64,000 nucleotides of DNA from Onchidella celtica (Eukaryota; Mollusca; Gastropoda; Systellommatophora; Onchidiidae). Location: positions 26,701,191 through 26,765,190 of the forward strand of contig OZ007572.1 in NCBI GenBank assembly GCA_963931925.1. The letters are read 5' to 3'. Within the stretch, counting starts at the first letter, position 1; each line of letters starts with the position of its first letter. Of the stretch, positions 1 to 12,684 are shown piece after piece. Below the pieces are notes generated by a model. It was given only the letters and a program-made list of their open reading frames with translations, was not told the DNA's origin and did not search any database. The position numbers were made by a program, and so were the translations under genes.

Positions 1-564
1 AAGATCTCAAGCGGTCTGTTCATGCATGTTTGGTGTTGATGGTTGCCGGAGTGGAGGAGCTGGGGTAGGTATTAGTGAAAGGCTGCTGTTGTAAGTACAA
101 TCGCAACACATCCCAAGCGTTTTGCGCTTGGAGCGAATAAGCCTAGGTACTACCCCTAACCCTGTCCTTATCTTCAACCCTACATCTTATCGAATCCCTA
201 ACCTTGCCCGCTACCCTTTCAACCAAAAAACTGAAGGAAAACAAAAAAAAAAATCTAAAAGAATAATTAATCCTAATTAATTAAGGCTGTTGTCAAGGAG
301 CATTTCGGGAGGAGCTCTTTAGCTCTGGAGTCACAAACTGCTTTAAAATACGTACCCCTAGCGCAAAAAACTTCGGGGAGTACGTACTTGTAAAATCCTT
401 AGTGGAAATTAACTAACCTCAATGTCGCTATCTACTTTTTTAACACTGAACGGTCAAAAACAATTTTCACCGAGTAAATAGTAATATGGAACACAGTCTT
501 ACCTTGCCAAATCCTATCCATTCCTGTTCAGTCAATGATTACCACAGTAAGTTAATTAAACTAA
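1..564. other. Region downstream of the opsin stop, containing a Rep-D repeat
   Basis: This is the 3' flank of the opsin gene, which reads leftwards. No AATAAA signal was found on the minus strand before the window edge, so the true 3' end may lie outside. Most of 108–392 is a dispersed repeat, listed separately. Confidence 0.4.
108..392 (+). repeat. Dispersed repeat Rep-D, copy 1
   Basis: About 285 bp align by eye with 3590–3870 in the same orientation, at roughly 80% identity. Shared landmarks are the CCAAGCG start, the segment TGTCCTTATCTTCAACCCTA, an A-rich middle, GGGAGGAGCTCT, and the end GCTTTAAAATACGTAC. The ends have weakly inverted CCCAAG/CTTGGGG motifs, which suggests an old MITE. 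No target-site duplication could be fixed. Confidence 0.6.
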
Positions 565-989
565 TCACGGAGCAGCTCCGCCTTCGTTGTTTGTGTATAC
601 TACTTGACCATCTTGTCCTGATTGATTGATTTGTATCGAACTGACCGGTGTCGTCCCTTGGGCCTCCAAGTTAGACATCTCAGAGACGCCCTCGTCGGCC
701 GAGGGTTCCACGTTCAGGGCATGAACCTGGTTTTTCTTTCCGCTGCTGGTTTTCTTCTGCTTGTTGTTGTCCGTTTGCTTCGTGCTTCCTCCGCCCTTGG
801 ATTTCTTGTTCTTCTGTTTGGACGCGCCCCCTCCTCCTTCCACGTCCGACTCCTCCGACTCCTGCTCCTCAACGGGCTCCTCTTCTGCTTTCATAAAAGA
901 GGCTTTCAGTCCCTCACAAGGCAGCATTTCAGTCACTACCGTACGCATCTGCTTGTTCGTCGCCACGTAAATTATAGGATCGAAGAGGC
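565..989 (-). CDS. Opsin last exon: end of TM7, helix 8 and long C-terminal tail
   Basis: The acceptor TTTTTTACAG lies just above position 989; the exon runs to a TGA at 567–565. It completes the split Gly codon and reads LFDPIIYVATNKQ, the end of TM7, where DPxxY replaces the usual NPxxY. The NKQ tripeptide of helix 8 follows, then LPCEG, whose Cys sits where other opsins are palmitoylated. The remaining ~115 residues form a low-complexity cytoplasmic tail: a Glu-rich stretch, a Gly run, a Lys/Ser/Gly/Gln-rich stretch, then a Ser/Thr/Gln/Asn-rich end. Such tails can carry kinase and arrestin sites, but no specific site is claimed. The long plus-strand reading frame over this exon is its antisense shadow. 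Confidence 0.9.
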
Positions 990-1136
990 CTGTAAAAAAG
1001 AAATAAACAAGAACAAATGGAAATGAAACACTGCTTTTTGGTAGTTAATATTCACCTTATTTATATTCTAACAAAAACCCAAGAAGTTTCTGCTTACCCC
1101 AAGATTCTATTTTACAAATTACTAATCTACGCTGCC

Positions 1137-1528
1137 CACAGACTAATAAATTAACCAGACTGGAAACACGAGCTTCGGGCTGTGTCGTTTTTTACAGAAT
1201 TTCCCGAGCGGCGGTCGTATAAGCAACATGGCCGCCGTTCGGGAAATTCTGATTCTATTTCTATCTGAAGTAGAAATGTCTTTTTATTTGTCAAGATTGG
1301 TTGTACATGTATTAATAATGCATTAACTTGCCTATGCTTTCATTTTATTGTCTACATCTGCCTTTTTTTTTTTTTTATTGTTATAAATGATGACCGTATG
1401 GACTTTCAGCGCCCGCTGCATTGTAGCTATGCTGGGGTCGCAACCGTAAACCGAAAATGGCGGACCTTTCGCTGTTTTGTGACGTCACACAATGGGATCA
1501 TCCAGTCTGAGTATTTTATTAGTCTGTG
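1137..1528. mobile_element. hAT-like MITE with 8-bp target-site duplication
   Basis: A 392-bp element. It starts CACAGACTAATAAA and ends with the inverted form TTTATTAGTCTGTG; the inverted ends continue imperfectly to ~27 bp. The exact 8-bp direct repeat ACGCTGCC flanks it at 1129–1136 and 1529–1536. An 8-bp duplication is typical of the hAT superfamily and a few others. It has no coding capacity. It lies about 150 bp inside the intron from the acceptor of the last opsin exon. Confidence 0.8.
1195..1252. repeat. Near-perfect hairpin inside the MITE
   Basis: Two 20-base arms, CAGAATTTCCCGAGCGGCGG and its reverse complement with a single mismatch, flank a loop of about 17 bases. It is inside the 1137–1528 element. 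Confidence 0.8.
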
Positions 1529-1536
1529 ACGCTGCC

Positions 1537-3589
1537 TCCATTGTTCCCTCTAATCTGTGCTCCTGTGCCCACGTTTAGCAACCGGGGCGCAAAAGAAATT
1601 AATATGCGCACAAAAGGTTACCTGAATTAATGTAATATCTAATTATTATTCTAAATGAAAATAATCTCTTCATTACTTATATTACAATTACATGTTAAAA
1701 ATTGCCAATGCGATTTTTATTTGTCATTAAAGATTAGCTGCGCTAAATTTAATTATCTTGAAACAATTTCTGGTTTAGGTTTACACAAGCATTCAGTGCA
1801 CACATACTTCTCTCATGATTGTGAAAATAATTTGCACAACTTAAGATTACCGCGCACATCGACTCCGCAACATTAAATGGAATATTGGCTGCCTCTAATT
1901 TTCTTTCTCACCAAAAAAAGTGGGACACTTTTTTTTTAAAAGTTTTAATGCGTACCATTTTGTTTTCTGTACAGTCTACGCCACTTGGGAATGAAAAGAC
2001 ATAATTAAAAAAAAACATTTCTTGTTTGAGAATTATTTTTTTTTAATTGACTCCACAGGCCCAATACTTCCTAATTTATCTGAAAATCTTCCATGGGCAG
2101 GGCATGGTCAATAACTTTTCGTTTAGTATCGAGCCATGCTGTCGACAAAGCCGTGCGCATTATTCATCACTCAGTGAAGGACGGGACCTAATCAACGCTG
2201 CGGGAGTCGCTGTTTCAGTACTACGATACTTGAAACCCCACATGCCAGTGAACAAGACAGTATTACATTACTGAAGACAGTTTTGTCAAGGAATCTTACA
2301 AACGATCGATTTCTTTATAATATTCCATTCAGTTGCCATGGGCGCATTTCTTTTGTTTTTATTTCGAGCATTTTGATTATGTTACACAATGGCCACCAGT
2401 CTGGCGCCTACGCTTGCCTTGGTCTCTTTCACCATTTTAACCTCATCTTGGGATTTTTGTTGTTGTTTTTTTTTTAATGCGAAGTTCTATTGGATATTTG
2501 AAAATCTTCACCAGCAACGCTGGTCTGAACCATACAACTGTAAATACGTGCTTGAAAGTAGTATTATAAAGTGGCCAATTACATTTAACACAGAAAAATG
2601 CTGTAGTCTAGTTTTCTTCATCAGACACTTAGTTACCCCTGTCAATTTCTGGGTTGGCAAGTGACACTGACAAGCTTCATTATAAATTCTGACAAGCTAT
2701 TGCTCCTCGTACATAATTCGAACGTCCGACGTTCAGCAAGAAAGATATTTGAATAGCCGTTTAAAAAAAAAAAAAAATTTACAAAAACATCATTATTATT
2801 AAGCACCACCCCCACCCCCTCCCCCCAACCCTTCCTTTACCTTGCCTGACTTCTTCAGTTTAGAGTAGCATTTTTTTTTTAATGATGCCCCCCCCCCCCC
2901 CCCCCCAATCCGTCTCTTTGACTCACTTGCCTATGATATTATATTTTTCTTCAGTTCAGTGTTGACTTCTTCAGTTAAATAGGCCATGTTTTAAAGTGGC
3001 CCCAAAATAACAACAACAAAAGAAAAAGAAGCGAAGTATTTTCGTATCAAAGAACGTACAATTTATCAATTGGTCAAGTGAATACATTTCAATGAATGCA
3101 AATAAAATTTTAAAAGATAACTTGCCGTCAAATAAGGCCTTAAAAAAAAAGTGTCTCAACTCTACTTTTTTTCTTCTTTTATTTTGGTGAGAAAATTGAG
3201 CTCGAAATGTTCTTTTCGTTGATTTTAAATAGATGGCTGAGAGAACAGACAAGAAATGGTTTTCATTTCGTCTCAGGAGAAGTCAAGACTTTTCATTCCA
3301 TTGATAAACTAGAAGGTTCTGTCCAAGCTCATTAGGTTACGTCTGATTCCAACAAAGATGCCGTTAAATTACCCTTTTATTCAAAGGTACAATATTATTT
3401 ATACAGACGATCATATACCGGTAGTGGAGGAAAAAAGAAAAATCTTAAATTTTTTCTTCAGACATTGCTTTTAAGAAAAGATACTCTGGGCGATTGTAAC
3501 AAAAGTCTCTGGTAAAATTTTCAGCGGCATTCCCAGTCATGAAATTAACTGTTTCCTTTTTTGAAGTCTGTTGTTACTTACGCGTGCGC
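1537..3589. other. Intronic stretch, no gene recognised
   Basis: AT-rich sequence with several T-runs, a C-run near 2889–2907 and scattered short open frames without coding character. Nothing functional is claimed. Confidence 0.5.
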
Positions 3590-3870
3590 ACCCCAAGCGT
3601 TCTGCTCAAGGGGCGCCTAGGTATACCTGTCCCTAACCTTGTCCTTATCTTCAACCCTAAATCTTAACGAATCCCTAATCCTGCGCTTTACCCTTTCAAC
3701 AAAAAAAAACACAAAAAACAGAGGGAAAACAAAGAAAAAAATTTGAAAGAATAATTAATCATTAAGGCTGTTGTTAGGAGTAAATCGGGAGGAGCTCTCT
3801 AGCCCTGGAGTCCCAAAAGGCTTTAAAATACGTACTCCCAGCGCAATATACTTGGGGGAAGTACACACAA
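3590..3870 (+). repeat. Dispersed repeat Rep-D, copy 2
   Basis: Second copy of the repeat at 108–392, same orientation, with the same landmark blocks in the same order. This copy begins with a short hairpin, CCCCAAGCG…CAAGGGG. Confidence 0.6.
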
Positions 3871-4480
3871 TCTATTCGAAACTTCAGCCTGCAAAACTAT
3901 CAACAGATGCAACCATGATTAAGGTCTGCCACTCCAGTGAAAGATTCATAGTTTATGAATATATCTCTAAGGACTCCATGCAACTATTATAAGCTGTCAC
4001 CAAGATATTTATTAAAAGAATGTGTCTCTTGAAAGTATTCAATTATAACGCTACTTTCTTACTATTTTTATAAAGACCTCTTGAAACTATAAACTCACAA
4101 ATACATCTATTTAACTCTTTGTGTGCCAATCACTAATTTATCGGTTCTTCAGCTGGCCACGTTTGTGCCAATCGCCGATGTTTCGGTGCACAAAAAAGGT
4201 AGGTTATTTGTTTCGGGAAGAAAGAAAATTGACTTTCTATTAACAGATGTTGCTGTAGTTAGTCTTCATTCATTTACCCCACTGTTCTCTTCATGTGTCG
4301 GCAAACGTGAAAAATTCATGGCACACAAAGAGTTAAAGGGCTCTCATCAACTCATTGAATCCGGAGTTCATGAAACATGGTCGAATAATATAATACGTGT
4401 CTTCTTATAAGTAACAGTGGACAATACACAAGTCATTTTATTATCTAATTTTTAGATCTTCCAAACAATAAACTTTATAA
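3871..4480. other. Intronic stretch, no gene recognised
   Basis: Unique-looking AT-rich sequence. A short plus-strand open frame at 4123–4410 has no recognisable domain and no supporting splice sites. Confidence 0.4.
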
Positions 4481-4790
4481 ATTTTCCACTTAAAATTTTA
4501 CCAAGAAAATGGAAATTTGTGTGTGAAATTTCAAACAGTGAAACAAAAATATAAAATCATTTTCCCATTTAAAATCTTATCAAGAATATGCGAATATGCA
4601 TTTGAAGTTTCAAACAATGAAGAATATAAAATCGATTTTCCACTTAAAATCTTGTCAAGAACTTGAATTCACGTTTGAAATTTCAAACAATGAAACATAT
4701 AAAATCAGTTTTCCATTTGCGGTGTTACAAGGAACGCAAATTTGTGTTTGAAATTTCAAATAATTAAACATAATTATAAAATCATCATCA
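4481..4790. repeat. Diverged ~76-bp tandem repeat, four units
   Basis: The block TTTTCCA–(C/T)TTAAAAT recurs at about 4482, 4560, 4636 and 4709, each time followed by CAAG-AA and GAAATTTCAAA. The spacing is 73–78 bp. The units are clearly diverged, so the array is old. Confidence 0.65.
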
Positions 4791-7700
4791 TCAACAACGA
4801 CAGCAACAAATTGAGAACAGTTAACGAATAGACTGGAAATCACAGACTGACACTAGTACACAACATAATAATAATGGCAGTTCACCAAAGCTGGAGAGGA
4901 AGAAGAAACCAGGTTGAATTCAAATTGCGTTACTAAAATTGTTCCTAAGGGGAGGGGGTGCCTTGCTAAGTCCAGCTCGACCCAGCCAGTTGCTGCCAGC
5001 AAAATGTACACCCAGGAAATAGAGGCAGAGACTGACTGTGTCTGACCGGGCTTAGTATGACTTCTTGTCTGCCAAATGCTGACTATGCCCTTCCGGGCAG
5101 AGTATGATACCCTCTTTTTACTGCTTGGCATTAGAATGCATGAAGCTGAAATTTCATGCACAAATGCCATGCTAAAAAATACGCCACATAATCTTTACAA
5201 ATACGCAGCAGCTGAGTGAGCTATTGTTCTCTTTGATTATAATTATTAGTATTCAGCGTGGGGAAAATCTTTTGTTGTACATTTTTTTTCCGTGACAGAA
5301 AATACGTGTGCAACGCTGAATGACTGTGCAGATTAGTTTAAAGTTCAAATAAGTAATCAGTACATGATTACAGCCCACTGATTTTTCGCCTTTTGGCTAA
5401 TATCGCAGTAAGTGGACTTAACTGAAGTTTCGCTATTTGGCGAATATAGCAATGAAAGCGTAAACTGGAACAGTTAACTAAGAGATTATTTTCAATTAAT
5501 GTAATTATTACTATACCGGTTTAGGTAACTTAACGTTAGTGCACACATTAATTTCTTTTGTACGTGGATTGGAAAATATGTGTGGGTGCACATGCACTCA
5601 GCTTAGAGGATGAGCTGTTTGCGCTAGAATGACCAAGATCTTTGGATTGAAAGGTCTCGAAAACATTACGGCTTGAAAAGAGAGCATAAGTGCAGTTTTG
5701 GTGTGCAGCATCTTGTTTCCGTCTGAGACTCGACAACTTGTCGGTAGATTTAATCTAGAAATGCTTCGCACTCACTCTACCTGAGCCGGACAAAGGCAGT
5801 GAGTGCAGATAGAATATTATTACAGTGATAATCCCTCTGATGTCGTGCTTTCGCCTTAAGAATAGAGAAATAAGCTCATGCTTTGAATGTAATGGAAAAA
5901 ACAAAATCAGGAGCCAGACTAGTGGTGCACATAAGTGAAAAGTTCTCAGCATGCAACTTGATACGACTGTCTGAACTCAGTATATCAAAGAATATCATCA
6001 CAACAATAATTATGTCTTATAAAATGCGAACACGAGATGCCACGACAAACAATCCATGCTAACAGTTTACACAAAATTCGCTTCCGATTGCTGTCTAACA
6101 TGTTAACAGGTGATAATTTGTGCTTCAGTCCCAGCTTTCATTCTAACATATCAAAGAATACTGAGTAAGCATATCAAAAAAATATCCGTAAAGAACACAA
6201 AATGTGCTATTTAGCTAACCCCAGCCATCTCTGCACAGTGATTCTCTGTCTTATGCTTTAGGGTCAAATTTCACCTTCTACCATACATTCTAAATACGGA
6301 TAAATGATTGCCTTTTCACATTCCTAATCTTTTTACCCCACATCTGTTAAGGAGTGATTTTTTTTCTCCCTGTACCAGATACTCAGTGATTTTTTTTCCC
6401 TGTACCTGATATGCAAAGAATTTTTTTCTTCTTGTATCTAATACGTGATGAAATTCGGAGCATAATACGGGTATGATCGAATGAATTTTATATATGGAAA
6501 AATTTTTTAATTCGCCTTTGCAGGGAAGACATTAATGAATTTATGATACTAGGACAATGAACACGTATCCATGCAGGCAAACGTGCAAGGCAAAACATGA
6601 TAAAATCGTAACATCAATTTCTTTTGAAAGAAGCTCAAAAACATATACATCACCAAAAAAAAAAAGAAAAAATGATGACAGCGGGCCACACTGCCAGTAC
6701 ATTGTGACATTTAGCAACACAAACATTTATGTTGTTTTGACAAATCTGGAGAACATGACTGTCATGACATTAATGACAACAAAATACGCTTGCTTGATGT
6801 CAGACATACGATATTGAGAAAGTAAACTAAAAGCCTCAGAGAGAGAGAGAGATAGAGGGAGAGAGAGACAGAGGGAGAGAGACAGAAAGAGAGGAGGAGG
6901 AAGACGACGCCGACGACCACGAAAGGAAGGAAAGGAAAGGAAAGAAAGACGCCGAGAATGACGAAGACAGAGTGCACCACGCGTTTAGTTTAAGCAAGGC
7001 ATTCTGTGTACTTCACAATACAGATCAGTTCTACAAAACAACAGATTTCTATTGTATGTCTCGGATCTCTTCGGACACCGACTTCCACATCCCATTTTGT
7101 TCTCGGTTCGAAATGAAAACTTTATGTCTTTTCATATTCTTCATTCGAGATATCGTGTTTTCATTCGAAAGAACCGACATTATATACTTTATGTTCCAAC
7201 TGGCCATCCCACTTACACAACAAAACATTCCGTTATTGCTCTACGCTAGTGGCATAAATCATTTAAAGATACTGTTGAGATATCAGTAAAAAACTATTTC
7301 TTTTCCTGTCATTTGGTGACTAATGCTCTTATGATTTTATTGAATTATTACATTTTCCCACCGGCGCATTTATTTTTCTGTAACAGTATGTGATAGCCAT
7401 CATGCTCAGGAATGAAGTGAACCTCCGGCATACGTCTGACATAATATGCCATTATCGTAGAGCAGTAATTATCTTTGGGTTGGCCAGTGGTATGAGGAGC
7501 ACACAACACGGACATTTATAATATAGTTCAAGACAAGCATACAAAACAACACAGTTTATGAACTCTGTTGAACATGATAGAACATCTTACTTCCGCATTT
7601 CTTTGTGTAAAATCGTCACGCTTTGATGTCCTTTTTCGACGGCCGACAAAGGTGGCGAAAAAAGCTTTTTGGAATGTCTTGTGTCTGGATACTAGTATCA

Positions 7701-8063
7701 AGGGATTGAACATACCTTTTGTGTGCACAGAGCAAAATGAAAGAGAAGAAGAGCAACTTGGTGTCAATTGACGTGAGACATGCATGTGAATGTGACATGC
7801 AGCTAAACACAATAGTGGCCTCTCACTTCTAACCTTGCCCTTTCTATTGGACTCAATCAACATCCCACTTTCAAGGCAAAGATTGCAAAGATTGCAAAGA
7901 TTGCAGCTTTGCGTCTTTACAAATGCCCACCCGCATTATTCACTTCTCTCATCTCCTACACATTTCAAACTATTTCTTTTCCGTGTTTCCAAAAGCTCTC
8001 TTTGAAAAGAAATCCAGTTCTAATTCCCTATAACAAGGCAAAGGATTCCATATAGGTTGGCTT
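4791..8063. other. Intronic stretch with minor tandem repeats, no gene recognised
   Basis: Includes a three-unit ~36-bp T-rich tandem at about 6353–6455 (units contain TTTTTTT…CTTGTAYC / CCCTGTACC), a GA-rich tract at 6837–6900, and a triple AAAGATTGC near 7880. Open frames here are short and have no recognisable domains. Confidence 0.4.
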
Positions 8064-8280
8064 TGCGATCTTACTTCTTGTTTGTAAGAGTTGGTGGCTT
8101 TAGTTATTATGATAAGGAGTTAGACTGTTAGACTAAATCAGAACTGTGAAACAGCTTGGTAAGTGCCACAAGGCATTTTAAACAAGTGCCAAAGTGTGCA
8201 TGTGTTAGACTTCTTCTACATACTAAAAGATCTCCAGTTTTTCAGATACTAGACATGGAACAAAAAAGAGCTAAGGTCGC
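8064..8280 (+). mobile_element. Rep-A MITE, copy 1
   Basis: Shares the family core: GGCTTTAG…AAGGAGTTAGA…GGAACTGTGAAACAGCTT-like, AAACAAGTG…AAAGTGTGCAT, CTTCTACATACTAAAAGA, and the end AAGGTCGC. The left inverted end is shortened by an internal deletion. It has no coding capacity. Confidence 0.75.
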
Positions 8281-10456
8281 TACTGAGCTTCATGGTGGGC
8301 ATTAAGAGAAAAACATGCTTCGCGACGAGGGAAGTACAAATTAAATCCTACATGTTTATCACGATTCCTCCGGCTGTGGGTATAATCAATGTGACGGCTA
8401 ATTTTGACACCGTACTGGAAAGATTAAGTTCTGACTGCTTTGCCACGAATACAGTACCAGCTGATCAACTGTGACAAAACAACTGTCTTCGAAGACAATA
8501 ATAAACCATGTGATTTTCATTATCTTTGAATAAAGAAGCCGAAGACAATGGATGCAAGTTGGCAGAGGAAATTACCTGGGATTGAAGGGGTTGCAAAGTC
8601 ATTCTAAAACAACTAGTAATAGAATATCGATTTTTGTGTAAATATCTGCTTTTCAAACACCCAGAAATGATAACTGTTTTTCACATCGTGGTGTTATTAA
8701 ACTGAACACTTAACGCCATTTAACTGGACTAACGATTTCCTTAATTTGCAGTGAATTATGTAATAAAGTTCAGCGCTGTACTATAAATTAATGTGACTTT
8801 GCATGATGATAAGCATAAACGAAAAAAAAGCAACAACTGAAAACAACAATTTCAGCTAAAAGGAAAGAAGTTATTTTATTGATTATGTGGGAAGAGACGC
8901 TTCGCTTATATCGTGACAAACATTTTGTTGCATTGTAGAGAGGCACATAAGGATCTTAAATTAATATCTATACTTTCGATTTTCTGTACTTTAAGTAGCT
9001 GCTTGACAATCACCAAGGAATCAAGAAGCCACTGTGCTGGGTGTAATGCGACTACTTCACATATGTACTAACTATGTTGTACAAAGTGCTGCTATGTCAT
9101 ACAACATGCTTGTCTTTGGAAAGTGACTTTCTTAAAGGTGATTAAATGCTCTCAACGCAAGGCGGAGTGATGATGCAAGTTCATATTTTAAAAAATACTT
9201 ATACTAATCTCTACACAATGTTCACAAACAAACATTATTTTTGTGATAAAGTGCCCCTATTGAACATGAATCGCCTTTTCCTACTGAAAAACAAAAAAAA
9301 AACCCAAATCTACAGTGAGCTAAAACAACAATGTGACATATTTTGGTGAAAATAGTGACAATAGTAGAAATGATAATAAAGATGTCAAAACTATGGAGGG
9401 AAGACTCAACAAACTAGCGAACAAGGTAACAGGTGCACGCACTGAGACACAAAATTATGTGAACTTTTCGATCCCAGAAGACATTTCTATCATTTGCCGT
9501 CCAACTTGAGATAATTCCTTTAAAACAAAAACAAAAAAGAAGTACCAAACTTCTCTTCGTGTTACATTCATTCATACAACTGAATCTGACCAAAATGAAA
9601 CTTAAAATGTAGACTCAATAATATTTCAAACAATAATTAATTACGTTTGTAATGCCCCTAGTTGGTAACAAAGAAATGACCAGAAAACATTGCAATAACC
9701 GAGAAAGAAAAAAAAAACACATCAAGATTTCGCTTCTTCACATTAAAAACAACAAACAAACAAAGAAATAAACATGTTAAGGCAACTTACTTTTTTCAAG
9801 TTTTTTTTTTTTTTTTTTTAATGGTGAATTCAAATTAACGAAGGCATTTTAAAAAAAATGTACCTGCGTATATGAATTTGCGTCTCAGGGGTACACATAG
9901 AAGTGACCACGTAATAGAAAAAAATATTTTAAGGAAAAACAAACACACAAACAAAAGACTGGGTGTAACTAATATTAAAAGTTAAATGTGACCAGGATGA
10001 AAGAATTCAAAGTTTCAAAAAACTAGATTGATGTTGCACATAGTAAGGCACAGTAGGCCTCAATGAGAATAGCAAAAACAGATACATGTACATCAACTGA
10101 TATAAAATAGATATTATAATTAAATACACATGAAAAAAACATGAAACATATGAGGGAACGGAAGTTTAATCCAAAAAAAACCCCAGAACAAGCAAAAAAT
10201 GACGGGGGGGGGGGGGGGTTCTGGTTGGTGGTTTTCACAGCATTGAAATAAGAGATAACGACCCCAACGACAACAACAATAACAATGAAGAAAAAGGACA
10301 AGAGGAGGATAAGATTTAGTCACTACACATAAGTCCGTAGTGGAGAAGTAAATGGATAAGAAAAAGAAACAAGAGGTACTTCTGTAAACAAAGAGCTACG
10401 AGTCTGTCCCACCAACGCATGTCTGTCTCAGTGACGTCAGGTCAACACTGACCATT
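8281..10456. other. Intronic stretch, no gene recognised
   Basis: AT-rich sequence with A-runs and a G-run at about 10203–10219. No repeat relation to the rest of the window and no exon-like open frame was seen. Confidence 0.4.
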
Positions 10457-10690
10457 TCGCCACTTCAGTTCTTGTTTGTTTCAACTCCACTTTTAGCACA
10501 AGTGAGAAAATTCGTCCCTAAATTTTTGCGGCATCAGTATTATAAGGACGTCAGACTAAATCGGAACTGTGAAACAGCTTGATAAGTGTTTCAACACATT
10601 TTAAACAAGGGTCAAAGTGTGCATTTGTTTTATGTCTTCTACATACTAAAAGATCTCGAGTTTTTCAAAAAATGGAGATTGAATTTTTGT
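10457..10690 (+). mobile_element. Rep-A MITE, copy 2
   Basis: The left end TTCAGTTCTTGTTTGTTTC and the family core up to AGATCTCGAGTTTTTCAAAA are present. The right inverted end is degraded after GGAGATTGAA. Confidence 0.75.
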
Positions 10691-11059
10691 TTGTTTTGCT
10701 TTTTTTGTTTCCAAATTAAAGTGTGGGATTGTACAATAATATAAGTGGTATTTCTGATGAAACAGTCAAGTTAGTCCACGCAAATAAAGTTACTCTAAGT
10801 TTTAAAACATCAAGGCCTTAACATGGGACATAACTGCCGTTGCTAAGGGACCGTAGGCCACCTAGAGGGCTAACTCGCCAGTGGGGCGCCCCCCCCCCCT
10901 TTCGATCCACCGCTCACGGCCACTCCTGAAGTCGCGTCCTTGTAATATCCTTATAAGTGTAACTGATCATTATGGAACTCCTCCCGAAAGACGTACGGGG
11001 GGTGGGGGGGGGGGGGGGGGAGGAAGGTGGAAAAGATTTTAAAAATCACCATTAACGGA

Positions 11060-11152
11060 CCACACGTGCTCTGAGGGCGGCCCTGCACTACTGAACCACA
11101 AAAACACCGCCATAAACCGAGCGCACGTGCTCTGAGGGTGGCCCTGAACTTG
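11060..11152. repeat. Direct duplication of a CACGTGCTCTGAGGG block
   Basis: The block CACGTGCTCTGAGGGYGGCC occurs twice, about 63 bp apart, next to a long G-run near 10999–11022. It contains an E-box CACGTG each time. No function is assigned. Confidence 0.55.
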
Positions 11153-11647
11153 CAAGACATGTAAATATCCGGAATCCCCCAAGAACCACGTGCACACAGA
11201 ATAGTTAGTACCCGGTGTTAATTAACCAGCGCTCGGCAAACATTTGCATATTGCCGTCTCTGAAATCTTCACTCATTCTCGTAAAGAGTAACTGGGTTTC
11301 CCAAGGAAAGGCATCGATCGATATGGGAGAGTTCACGAATGCGTGTCTTATATCAAAACAGAACTTGTACAATCATGTGTATAATTTTAAATATAAATTT
11401 TACTGTGGTTATGTTATACAATAGATAAGTTTGCTCTGTCCAGAAGAACTGTTACACAAAGAAATGTCCTTTCTGAATGCACTTGTGCCATCTTGTTAAT
11501 CTCCCTCCCCTCTACTGTTTGGGAGATCCCAGTGCCAAGAAACATAATAAGAAAAGATGGCGAGAATTATGGCACTTTTTCCAGAGGTGTAAAAGCTTAT
11601 GGCCGTGACCGTCTTTAAATATTGATCTTCAACCTGTATGGCACTTT

Positions 11648-12113
11648 TTGCTCTCTCTCTCTCTTTCTCTCTCTGTCTCTTTCTCTCTCTCTCTCTCTTC
11701 CCCCTCTCTCTTTTTTCTCCTTCTCTCTTTCTTTCGTTCTCTGTCTCTTTCTCTCTCTCTTCCCCTCTCTATTTTTTCTCCCTTTTTCTTTCGTTCTCTC
11801 TCTGTCTCTTTTTCTCTCTCTCTTCCCCCCTCTCTCTTTTTTCTCCTTCTCTCTTTCGTTCGTTCTCTCTCTTTCTCTTTCTCTCTCACTTCCCCTTATT
11901 TTTTCTCCTTCTCTTCTTTCTTTCTCTCTCTGTCTCTTTCTCTCTCTCTTCCCCCTCCTTATTTTTTCTCCCTCTTTCTTTCTTTCTCTCTCTGTCTCTT
12001 ACTCTCTCTCTTCCCCTCTCTCTTTTTTCTCCTTCTCTCTTTCTTTTTTTTCTCTCTCTCTCTCTCTCTCTCGTTCTTTCTTTCTCTTTCCCTTTTTTTT
12101 TTCTCTCTCTCTA
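11648..12113 (+). repeat. Pyrimidine (CT/CTTT) tract, ~465 bp
   Basis: Almost pure C/T: (CT)n mixed with CCCCTCTC and TTTTTTCTCC blocks recurring every ~60–65 bp, so it is a minisatellite made of microsatellite units. It produces long Ser/Leu-rich open frames on the plus strand and Arg/Glu-rich ones on the minus strand; these are artefacts of composition. Confidence 0.9.
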
Positions 12114-12680
12114 ATTACCTATTTACCTATTTATCTGTGAATTTGTCTGTCTATATCTGTCTGCCTGAATGTTTACTACCGGGTACATTAGACCTCTTGG
12201 TTTTTCCCCGAATTCGACCGCCTAATCTTCTAACATCCTGACTTAACGCTGTTTCCAAAATGCCCCCGCTTCTTCCGTAAATTTCTTTTGGCCCGCAGAA
12301 GGTTCTGTTTTAGATTTGGGGACTTGAAATGGCGGAGAAGTATGTTTTTTAGTTTGCTTTTTGTAGCTAATTGATTACCTCCGATCCTTCATTTTCAAGA
12401 ACACATGAGCCCATGACATCATCACTTCCTGAAAAATGCTCGGTGTGGCCGGGGTTTTAGAAGATGTCAGGAAGTTAAGGGCCGAAACATCTAATGAAAG
12501 AATCCACTCGTCATCCGTCTCGCTCCAACTAAGGAGTTTCTTCCCACTTTTCTATTTATTAAAGTCGCTGAGTTTTGTGGATGGCTCTATACATCTCGGC
12601 ATCAATATTAATTGTGTTGAATCATTTCGGTCTGAAGTAGTGGCCTTCGTTGTTTTACCATTCGAAAAATGGGACTGTAA
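12114..12680. other. Intronic stretch, no gene recognised
   Basis: Contains an 82-codon plus-strand open frame at 12436–12684 with no recognisable domain. It ends exactly at the solo-LTR-like element and is probably chance. Confidence 0.35.
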
Positions 12681-12684
12681 CTAG

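Noticed and set aside
622-1026. 134-codon plus-strand open frame at the left end
   Set aside because: It is antisense to the opsin last exon, whose splice site, phase and motifs are clear. No domain was seen on this strand.
10858-10876. CACCTAGAGGGC as a third CTCF-like site
   Set aside because: It fits only the central nine positions and is not in a repeat copy, so it is too weak to list.
11622-12241. Ser/Leu/Phe-rich open frames up to 197 codons and Arg/Glu-rich antisense frames
   Set aside because: They are produced by the CT microsatellite in all frames. Composition, not coding, explains them.
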